This document shows, in pieces, positions 41,794 through 50,781 of a stretch of DNA of 50,781 bases (position 1 is its first letter; each line of letters opens with the position of its first letter). A program made the translations under genes and the position numbers. The stretch is from contig MEDY01000213.1 in the NCBI GenBank assembly GCA_001724265.1, forward strand, positions 1 to 50,781. Direction: 5' to 3'. The notes below the pieces were generated by a model. It saw only the letters and a list, made by a program, of their open reading frames with translations. It was not told the DNA's origin and made no database searches. This stretch comes from Rhizaria sp. SCN 62-66 (lineage: Eukaryota; Rhizaria, unplaced).

Positions 41794-44700
41794 TTAGTCA
41801 GCGTCGTTCATGGCCATGTGAGAGCCCGTCACAGCCATATTACCGTCGAGGTTGGCAGCATTCGCATCATCACCACTCGCCGCCGGCGCTGCATCCGTAC
41901 GCTCACTCACATCGACACCAGGAAGATCTCCATCGTTGTCATCATCTTCACCGTCAATGCTCTCAGCTTGGGCATTGGATTGCATTTGTGTCTCAGCTGC
42001 AGCAGCCGTCGCTGCCGCAGCAAGCGCTGCCGCAGAAGCCGCTGCTGCCGCGGCGGCTGCCGCGGCAGCAGCGACAGCTTGAGCCTTCTTATTTGACTGG
42101 TACGCGGCAGCCGAAGCGACGGCACGGCGGCGCTCTTGCTCGCGCATTGCGTTTTCAGCCGCGATTTGCTTGCGGATGCGGTCCTTTGCAGCCTCCTCCT
42201 CCACCTGCGCAATCGCGGCCACCTTATCGGCCCTGCGCGCGGCCGCGGCGGCCTCGTCCAGTCGCATCGCCGAGGCGTAGGCACCAAAGCCGAGTGATTC
42301 GAGCGCGCGGAACACGTCATTGCGCTCCAGTACGCCCGTAGCTGCGAACGCAGGCGCATCCTTGGCCTCTGCAAGGAGCAGGGTGAGAAACTCTTGCGCC
42401 GCCAGAGTCACCGCCGCCGCGGCCTGCGCGCTCACAACCTCAACATGCGCGGGGCCGCGCGGCGAGACGTCACTGACAACGACGTCGTCATCGTCGACAG
42501 GCACGACACCATTGTCAGCGTCGTCCATCGCACGGTCGCGGTTGATAGCCGTAGCAGTCTTTCGGCTGCCTTGATGATGACTGATCTTGTCCGCGTCCCG
42601 TGCGTGCGTGTGGGCGTCGTCGGCGGCCGTGTTGAGCACGGTCGCCACGCGCGCCATAGCCTCGCGCACCACGAGCGCGTCACGCAGCGTGAACACGCTC
42701 TCAGCGCGCTCGGGCGCGAACAGGGCCAGACCCTCAGAGTCGGGCAGCGCCGCGCGCGCGGCAGCCACGGCGGCGGGCGCGGGCGCGGGCGAGGCGGCCA
42801 CGAGCTCAGCAATCTCAGCCGAGCCGCCAGCGACGTCGGTGAGCCGGCACAGCGCACGCATCAGGAGAGCGCGCATACGTGCGGGGCACAGTGGCAGCGG
42901 GTACTGGCGCGCGGCCGCAGTGTCGGCCTGCCAGAGCGCGAGCGGCGCGGTGTACACCGCGCCCGAGTACGGGTCCGCGGGCAGCAGGAGCGATGCGGGC
43001 GCGGGTGCGGCCACAGGGACGCCCGCTGCAGCACCAGCGCTCGATAGCTGATTCGCACTTGGTTCAGTGGTGGTTTTTGAGTTGGTAGTCGGGGCGCCAG
43101 TGGCGAGCTCGCGCACGGCACGCCAGTCAACTAAGTCGCGCGCCAGGACAGCGCCATTAAAGCGAGCGAGGACGTTACTGGGAGTCTCGCCACTGTCAAT
43201 CTTCGCGCGATGAGACTCCGCATCGGCGTCAGCGATGTCGGTCTCAAGAGCCGACTCGATAAGCAGGGACACCAAGCCCTCGGGAGTCGTCTCATCAGCC
43301 TCGCCCCGGTGGTCCTCCTGGTCTGCGCAGTCACCCTCTTTAGTAATGGCGAGGTGCTGCGCCACCGTGGCGATCGCAGCGGCCAAGAACTCTTCAGAGC
43401 ACGTGTACTTATGCCACCACCCCTTGGAACGTGGAGAACCCTCACCTTCGTCGTCGTTGTCGCTGACACTGCCACCTTCACCTGCTCCGGCCTCAGCGGC
43501 CTCCATAGCCCACAGCAGAGGGCGCAGCGGTGCAGGGACAAGACGAGAGTCGAGCGAACTCGCATCCCCGGCACGCGACAGCCACGCCCCGCGCAGCGCG
43601 CCGAGCTCAGCAATGGGCTTCTCTTTCTCGAACTCACGGTACGGGTGCGACAGATACCCCCACTGGTCGTGCACACTCATCAGCGTGCCTTCGGCGATGC
43701 GCGCCGCGCCGTGGCGCAGGTGCGCACCCACACTGCCGGTCGCGGCCGCCGCTGCCACAGTGGCAGGGGACATCGCCATGGTGCGCGCGGCGGCCAAGCG
43801 CTCCGACACGGCCACGGCGTCGGCCTCGGCCAGCGCGGCGGCCGTCGGCGGACCCATGGGCAGGAACGATCCGATGACGCCGCCCGTCAGCGGCTCGATG
43901 TCATCGTCCTCACCGGCCTCTTCCTCGACCACGGCGGACCAAAGTGCGGTCTCGCGCGCGGGCAAGTGCTGCGCAAAGAGTTCGCCCACGTCGGCTGCAG
44001 CGAGGGAACCCACGAGCGCGGTGACGGCGGCGTCACCCGCAGCGAAGCCGCCGACGATGGCGGTGTGTGCGCCATGCGCCTGCGACGTCGCGAGAGCGCG
44101 TGCGACGTGGGACGGAACGGCGGTCAGGGAGTCCGCGTTGCCCGCGGCCACAATGCCGCGCAGCACGGTCGTTTTGGCGCGCGCGGCGGCCAGACGGCGC
44201 CCGGAGCGCAGAGCCATAAGCGACACCAGCGCTGTGTTGGCAATCGCGAGCGGCAGCTGGACGCGCGAGAGCGTCACAGCGGTCGCCCCGGCCTCGTTGG
44301 CCAGAGCGCCCGCATTCGGCACCGCAGACGCTGCGGCCGCAGCGGCAGCGGCGGGCGAGCTCGGGTTCACAGCGACCGCGGGCGTGGAGACGGCGCGGCC
44401 AGGAGGCTTCGGAGCAGCAGAGACCGAGGCGTTTGCGGCGGCCGCGATGGCCTCAGTGACGGCAGGTGCCGGGGGCGCTTGAGTGAGCGCAGACGGGACG
44501 GGGAACGGCAGCGAAGGAAGCAGCGACGGCGGGCACCAAAGCACAAGGTTGTTGAGCTCCTGTTCCTGCGAGATTTCGACACCAGGCAGCCGTAGCGGCC
44601 CGCCCGCGGACACGGCGTAGTTGTTCACGGGCGCTCCAGAGCGCAGCGGCAGTCCAGCGGCGGAGAGAAAGTGGTAGGTGCCCGCGGTGACGCCGTCAGT

Positions 44701-47700
44701 GGCGGCCCCGACGCCGTGCTCGCGCGCTCTACACACGACGCCGTGGCTGCTTTCGAAGACCTCAGCAGCAGCCTTGGCTGCTGCAGAAGCAGCAGCCCTA
44801 AGCAACGCAGATCCCGCACCAGCTCCAGACGCAGCGCCGACGGATTCGTTGCTGGCCCTGTCCATGTTGGTCGCAAGCGTAATGACGCGCATGGCGGCGG
44901 CGGCAGCGGCGGCGGAGTCAGGCCCATCTCGGCGCGCGAAAGTCGGCAGCACGGCGGCAGTCAGCGTCGTCACCGTGGTCGCGGGGCCAATCACCACGCC
45001 TTCCGGCGTCAGGCCCGGCAGCTGCCAGAGCGCCTCAAGCGCAGTGATTGCGGCCGCGTTGAGCTGTGCCGAGCCAAAGACGGCGGGCGGGTACTGCGAG
45101 GGCAGCGGGACGCCCTCCTGCTCGCCTTGGCTGACGGCAGAAAGCGCCCACATGTCGTTCTGCCGCTGCGGGAGGCCAGTTACAGCAAGATCTGCCACCG
45201 CCGCAGAGAGGCGCGCCTATTCGTCAAGCTCATCAGTCTCCGCACCACCACTGCCATCACCAGCCCCCGCGCCAGCCCCATCGTCCACACCGGTTCCAAC
45301 GCCAGCACCATTGCCAGCAGCAGCAGCAGCAGCAGCAGAAGAAGAAGAAGGCGAAGCAGTTGCAGCCGCAACACCAAACGGGACAGTGCTATCATCAGAG
45401 TCGCCAGCCTTAGACGCGAGCGGGGCAGGGTCGACAGACGAGGCGGCGTCAGAGTTGGTCACCCCAGGCGTCTGAGCGGGACGCCTGCGCGGGGTGCTAC
45501 CCTTCGGTGGACGCTGACCTTGCGAGCGCGCATTCTTTTGCCCATGCTGCTGCAGCTGCTGTCCAGAAGAGCGACGCTCTTGCTCACGCATTGAAGCCTG
45601 TACTTCTGGAGCAAACGCGCGGAAGTTGTCTGCGTTGGCGAATAGCACAGAGTTGACTCCACGCCAATGGGCAGGATCGTGCGCTGTTGAGAGCATCACT
45701 GCGGCTGCTGTCTCGTGCGCTTGCATAGTGCCGGCATCCCCCACGGCCGCTGGCGAGCGCAGTAGCACCAAAGCCCCGCAAACCCCGCGCAGCCGCGTCA
45801 CACCGGAGCTGAGCATGTGCGAGTGATCAAAGGATGCGAGCGCTTTGGCGACGTGAGTCGTAGCATCGTTCACCAGAGCCAACGCCACAGGCGCATTTTT
45901 GTTCTCAGCAAGCGCATCGAGAACCCCGGGGCGCTGCGCAGAGGCAACCGTCACAGCGATGTTGATGCCACGCGCAAGCAGACTCACAGTTGTGTTTTCG
46001 TAGCAGTCGTACAACAGCGAGAACACTACGGCCTCAGCCCGAACTTGCGCCTGCAGACGCTCCGTACTCTCAGCCTGGGCCACATTTGCCGCATCGACCG
46101 CCGCAGTCCGCGCACTTTCAGCCATCAGCAACTGTCCAGCAGCGGATTGGGCCCTAGCAGCATCCCCACTCCCACTCGCAGCGGACACCTCCTCACGCGC
46201 ACGCGCCACATCGGCCACCGCGGCCTCTCGCGCGCGCGCTGCATGTTCTGCAGCCGCGACAGCGCGCGAGGCCGCAGCGCCCGCTGCAAGGGCGGCGTCG
46301 ATGGCGCGGAGCGCGTCAGTCGCGGTCACCAAGCCACCAGGCAGCGGGTGCGGCGAGTTGAGCCGCCAGCGCACCGGTTCAGCGAAGATCCCAGCGGCGT
46401 AGCTGGATGCCATCACGACGCCCGTGGTGCGCGCGGCCTCGGCGATGGTGGGATCACCCCACCACGCCACGGCGGGCGTGTCAAGCGCGAGCGTCAGCAC
46501 GCCGCCGAGCCGCATCGCGGTCGCGGCCATGAGCCACGGCGCAACGGTCGAGGCGTTCACCGGCAGCGCCGAGTTGGCCGCGAAAGCTTGCTGCAACACT
46601 GTCGGTGATGCTGTCAGCGTCGTCATCAGACTCGACAGCGCTCTTGCTGCGGAACGCGAGGCCGTGATGGCTGCAGCAACCGCACCTTCGGCAGTCTCGC
46701 GCGTGACCTGTGCCGCCTTCTGTGCCGCCTCGAAGCGGACCATGGCGGCAGCCACTGCCGGTGGCACCGCGGCGTTCATGCGGCGCAGTGCGCCGGCGGG
46801 ACCACGGGCACTTTCAGCTGCGTTCTTCGCCAGAGCGAGGGCCTCCGTCGCGGCCGCGAGCTCACGCTCGCACGAGGCGATGAAGCCAAGCGCCGTGTGA
46901 GCAGTTCCGGACGCGACCCGCGCGGCGGCCACCAGGCGCTCCAAGTCAGCGGGGCAAGCCAGGCCGTGGATGCGGGCGGTGTCGATGGCGGCCGCGAGCG
47001 AGATCAGCGGCAACGGCGCAGCAGGGAGCGCGCTGCCCGCCGCACTCGTGCCTGCGGCAACGGCCGCCGCAGTCTCAGGCGCCGCAGCAAGTTTCGACAA
47101 CAACAATGACGGCGCCTGCGTGCGCCACAGAGCAGCCAGGTGAAACAGATCTTTGCCGGATGCCACTGCGTCGACCGTGGTGATCGCCAACGCAGCGGCG
47201 TCGAGCTCGGGCCCGCCAGCACAGCGCGTCTGCATCGTGGTGCGCATGAGGCCCCAGTCACGCGCTAGCACGCCGTCGAGCGCGGCCTCCAGGGCAGCTT
47301 CCGCGTCGAAAAAGGCAATGCCCTCGCCCTCAGACGCGGGAACCGGCGCATAGGCTGCGGGCACAGACCACGGGCAGCGGTTGCCGAGCACAAACCCGTG
47401 TACACTGGCGGCAACGCTCGCCGCAGGCGAGTTAGCAGCAGCCAGCACGCCGAAGGGCGCGGGTAGCGGCCGCGGCGCCGCGGCGGCCGCGGCGGGCAGC
47501 GAAGCGGCAGCGAGCACCGGGGTCGAGCCCATGTTGGTGGCGGCGGTGGCAAGAGCGACGGCGGCCTCAACCGCAGCTGAGTCAGAGCGGTGCGCCGCCG
47601 CGGTGTCGAAACAAAGCCGCAGCCAGTGCGAGAGATGGAGGGCGAGCAGCACGCGCTTGAGCCAGATCGCGAACGTCGTGTGCGTGTACGGCACAGGGTG

Positions 47701-48231
47701 GAGCATCAACAGTTCGTACAGTGCGCTGAAAGTCGACGAGTGCTTTGGGGCCGCAAAGCTGGCAAATGCGACGTAAGCCTGGATAGAGGATGCCGGCACG
47801 TCGGGTAGCAGTTGGGGTTTCTCAGCCTCGGTCACGAACGAGAGATCAACAGCAGCGCGGAGTACGAAGGAGACTGCAGTGACTGGGATGGCCTCTGTGT
47901 CCGGCGCGTCGCCAGGGTGCGGAAGCGCAAGGTTAAACAGCGCCATCACGGGCTGCGCCCATGCATGAAGCATTCGAAGCGCAGGTAATGGTAGGCGCAT
48001 AAGGACTGGACAGTTGCAGTGTAGGGTCAGCTGCGTCGTGGCAATGAGCTGGTTGAGTTCACTGTGTGAGGGGAGCGTCGTCGCTGACTCGCTTTCTGAA
48101 ACAGCCAAACGAAATGCAGCAGAAGCAGCCGCAATAATGGCTGGCGAGATCTCGTATGTGGCATCATGCGCTGGAGCTGGAGTCGCGTTATGAGGGCCGT
48201 TGGCGTCCGGGGGGACGGGGCTGGACGACAT
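41794..48231 (-). CDS. Giant Ala-rich helical protein, read through one in-frame TAG
   Basis: One frame of 2145 residues runs from ATG 48229-48231 (MSSSPVPP) to TAA 41794-41796, with one TAG at 45217-45219 (codon 1005). I do not recognise the family. The N-terminal half (to about 960) is folded-looking and helical, with several long Ala-rich helices (EHAARAREAAVADVARARE). It is followed by a low-complexity Ser/Ala/Gly stretch of about 100 residues into which the TAG falls. The C-terminal half is again helical with acidic linkers. Residues about 1934-1995 (AAQEFLTLLLAEAKDAPAFA; RNDVFRALESLGFGAYASAM) resemble the second and third helices of an NF-YB/POLE3-type histone fold. A charged coiled coil and a poly-Ala stretch end the protein. 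Starting the downstream half separately would need a non-ATG codon close to the TAG. The function is unknown. Confidence 0.72.
45217..45219 (-). other. In-frame TAG within the giant protein gene (codon 1005)
   Basis: The frame reads ETDELDE-TAG-ARLSAAVADLAVTGLP and remains open for 1140 further codons. The upstream 1004 and downstream 1140 codons share strand, codon bias and Ala-rich helical character, and no intergenic-type AT-rich DNA separates them. The next base is G. Confidence 0.82.
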
Positions 48232-48783
48232 GGCGAGCGAGGGCGAGTGGACTCGACAGAACGGGCCGGGTTGCGGCACAGGGTTAGGGCGAAACTGACT
48301 GCCACGTCTAAAAAACAGTCAATCAACACAACTTTCCCTTCCTTCTGGTATCGATGTACGCTGAAAAGAGATATAAGAAGTAGACGTCGGTGCGGATCAA
48401 TGACGCAGGATGGTGCGAAATGAGCTTGATGAGTGTGGGTGAAGAAGTGATATCTTCAGCTGATGTCGTTAATATAAAGACGTCTTATAAAGCAATGTCA
48501 TACAAAAGCCATCAGTTCATCTGGAAACATTGTTAACATTCTATTCCACGATCATTTGACATCTATTTTTGAAGTTGATTTTTGCGCGGGACAGTGGTGG
48601 CGACTGCGCCAATGGTGGGTGGGCTGAAAAAAGAGCCAGGATGCACATCATCTTTCGCTTGGAATATCTTTGTCTGTGATTCGTCAATCACGAGTTTAAG
48701 TTTGATTTCCGACCTAAAGATAGGTTGAGCGTTTGGACAGTTTATACGATCTGTGGTAGCACGCGCGTTACCCCGCCAGTGTC
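48232..48783. promoter_or_regulatory. Divergent intergenic region, giant gene / RING-LON gene
   Basis: This 552-nt region holds both promoters. It shifts from GC-rich beside the giant gene start to AT-rich in the middle. No defined element was recognised; the CCGCCAG before ATG 48784 lacks a polypyrimidine run. Confidence 0.45.
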
Positions 48784-50540
48784 ATGTCTTCGCCTGCTTC
48801 GTCAGCTGATCTGGTCTCTTCGACTCCTTGCACTGTCGAGCAGCCTTCAAGTCCTGCCACACCCTCACCCGACTCATCCAACGCTCCAGCGGACGCCACT
48901 CCCGAGTCCCCTTATGCGATGCCTGCACCAGCGTTGGTAGACCCAGCCGAAAGCCTGTCGTGCACGCTGTGCCTGTCCCTGTTTCACGACCCTGTGACAG
49001 TCGGGTGCGGTCACACCTTCTGTCGCCACTGCCTGCTCCAGGCTGTTGCCGCTAAGCCCTCATGCCCGCTTTGCCGCGCAGAAATTACCACACACGTGGA
49101 GACGGCGGCGCCAAACCAGGTATGTCCCGATCATACTTTTATAGATGCCCCTTCAAACGATGTCACCACAAACAACAAATCCCTCACATGCGCACACTTC
49201 AATATCTTCTCTCTGCTTCTCGCTTTCTCATTCTATGATTCACCTTCACTCCCACTATTATTACCTAGACCATCGCGGCGCTGATCGCGCAACATTGGCC
49301 CGCGCACGTATCATCCCGCGCGCGCGAGACGGCGCTGTCCCCGCGCCGCACACGCGCCACCGCCTACGGCGTCTTCGTGCTCGACGCCACGCACTTCCCC
49401 GGCGAGCGCGCGCAGTTCTACATCTTCGAGCTGTGCTACCGCGTTATGGTGTCCCGCGCCGTCGCCTCGCACCGCTCGTTCGTGCTGCTGAACCGCGACG
49501 AGCTGCCCCCGCACCTGCAGCACGGCCCCGGCCCCGGCAGCCACGCGCCGCGCCCCGCCGACCCGCCCCAGCCTCCCCAGGCTGATGGACAGCAGCAGCA
49601 GCTGCTGCAGCAGCAGCAGAGCGGCGCGGCGGAAGAGCGGCGCCCGATGGGCGTGATGTTTAAGATCGCGACGAGCCGCGCGTTCCCTGACGGCCGGCTG
49701 CAGATCGCCGGCGAGTGCGGCCCGCGCGTATGGCTCGACGGCCCGGGCGTAGACCGCGACGCATTCGGGCTGCTCACCACCGCCATCACGCTCGTCGAAG
49801 ACCGCGACGACGACGACGACGGCGGCGGCGCTGAGCAGCAGGAGGAGGACGGCAGCGACAGCGGCAGCGGCAGCGGGGACGCGGGTCGTGCGCGCGCTAC
49901 GAGCGCCGTTGCGAGTGCGGGCTACGTTGATGCAACGGTCGTTTTTGAAGAGCAGAAGCAACAACATGATGGCCCAGAGGGCGGTGTTAATGGCCAGGAG
50001 GGCCGTCTTGACGACGACAAAGAAGAGGGTATAGATGCCAACGAAGGTGAGGGCCTGCGCGACCGTCGCCCTGTCGCTGCCTTGTCAGCACCATCATCTT
50101 CATCGCTGTCTGCTCCTGCGCCTGCTGAGGTTTCTGTTTCTGCATCGCAGTCGGAGTCGCCGTCGCCGCCGTCCCGCCCGGCACTGCGCCCGCTGCTCGC
50201 CTCGCTGTTCCCGCTCATCACGGCGATGATCGCGCGCTCTGGGCTCTCGACGCCGGCCTTCGCGGCGCGCTACGGGCCCGTACCGGCGGACGCGGCCGCG
50301 ATCCCGTTCTGGGTCGCCGCCACAGTGCCCGACCAGCCGCGCCTCAAGCGCGCGCTGCTGCACGCGCGCGGGCCGCGGGAGCGCGCCTGGCTGGCCGGCG
50401 AGCTGCTGCGGCGCGACGCGCTGGGCGCCGACTGGGGACAGTGGGCGCGCGGGCTCATCACGGGGCAGAACCGTAGCACGGCGATCCTGGTCGCGTTTCT
50501 GCTGCTTGTGGTGGTTAAGTTCGTCAAGTCGCCCGCGTGA
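48784..50540 (+). CDS. RING-LON protein with C-terminal membrane anchor, two exons
   Basis: Exons 48784-49119 and 49269-50540 join in phase 0 to give 535 residues ending in TGA. After a Ser/Pro-rich N-terminus comes a C3HC4 RING finger with ligands Cys60, Cys63, Cys75, His77, Cys80, Cys83, Cys94 and Cys97 ([19 protein letters not shown]), suggesting E3 ubiquitin ligase activity. A LON-substrate-binding-like domain follows (residues about 148-290): [18 protein letters not shown], then [20 protein letters not shown]. Acidic low-complexity and poly-Gln/Leu inserts are present. RING plus LON is the pairing seen in animal LONRF proteins, which act in protein quality control. The last residues ([20 protein letters not shown]) form a hydrophobic helix with a short basic end, the pattern of a tail-anchored ER or mitochondrial outer-membrane protein. 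Membrane placement is inferred. Confidence 0.88.
49120..49268 (+). other. RING-LON gene intron (149 nt)
   Basis: The donor is CCAG|GTATGTCC and the acceptor is CTATTATTACCTAG|ACCATC. It is AT-rich and phase 0, and joining brings the LON-domain frame directly after the RING finger. Confidence 0.93.
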
Positions 50541-50781
50541 GAGGCTTGCGTGGCGACGAGACACGGATCAGTGCGAGGAGATGACTACGCAGTGTATGAT
50601 ACTTAGTGAGAGTGATTTTCCAATTGTGGTTTGGCAAGAGGCCACGAGTGATCACAGACGAATGCTGGCCAAATAAAATCGAAATAACCCCTATGTAGCG
50701 TCAACTAAAAAACGCCAAAAACGCAGTTTTCGGCAGGTAACTTCCACAATAGAAATCTCTGTGAAATAATCGTCAAAGCTT
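50541..50781. other. 3' flank of the RING-LON gene to window end
   Basis: This AT-rich sequence contains AATAAA (CCAAATAAAATC near 50670), a candidate polyadenylation signal. No gene seen. Confidence 0.5.

Noticed and set aside
1-50781. CRISPR arrays, insertion sequences, bacterial operons
   Set aside because: No regularly spaced repeats, transposase genes or terminal inverted repeats seen; the gene content is eukaryotic nuclear.

Overview
This window is nuclear DNA from a unicellular eukaryote. It has spliceosomal introns (four seen, 119-153 nt, donors GTTAGT, GTATGT, GTACGC and GTACGT, acceptors YAG). Its housekeeping genes are eukaryotic: uS15, RRS1, SLU7, eIF2B-epsilon, ATM1/ABCB7, mitochondrial bL36 and thioredoxin, a RING-LON protein and a ubiquitin-like protein. 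Coding sequence is very GC-rich with long Ala/Ser/Pro/Gly low-complexity tracts, while intergenic DNA is AT-rich. I cannot name the lineage from the sequence alone.

Layout: uS15 (partial, +), RRS1 (-), an RMDN/PTPIP51-like membrane TPR protein (+), an unrecognised helical protein (-) with a decayed partial paralogue beside it, a 2122-residue cyclic-nucleotide-binding-like/coiled-coil protein (+), bL36m (-), an unrecognised 288-residue protein (+), an integral-membrane NRPS of the epsilon-poly-lysine synthetase (Pls/PosA) architecture (+), a divergent ubiquitin-like modifier (+), ATM1/ABCB7 (three exons, -), eIF2B-epsilon (-), a single-pass membrane protein ending in KDEL (-), a mitochondrial thioredoxin (two exons, +), SLU7 (+), a 2145-residue Ala-rich protein (-), and a tail-anchored RING-LON protein (two exons, +). 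Genes stand alone with their own intergenic regions; there are no operons.

The main result is that UAG appears to be a sense codon. Four large genes (at 2447-5653, 6077-8680, 20403-26471 and 41794-48231) are each interrupted by exactly one in-frame stop. It is TAG every time, and the same frame continues on the far side with matching protein character. In the NRPS the TAG falls inside a condensation-domain remnant. In the RMDN-like gene it falls between the N-terminal membrane part and the family's TPR domain. All 16 true gene ends use TAA (8) or TGA (8), never TAG. This fits a nuclear code with UAG reassigned, to an amino acid I cannot determine here, used about 4 times in roughly 12,860 codons. 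Efficient UAG readthrough is the alternative.

Second-tier points are the Pls-like NRPS in a eukaryote, acceptor-like YAG sites 2-10 nt upstream of many start codons (5' UTR introns or spliced-leader sites), a frameshifted gene fragment, a large insertion in ATM1, and a ubiquitin-like protein ending LRGG-FF.
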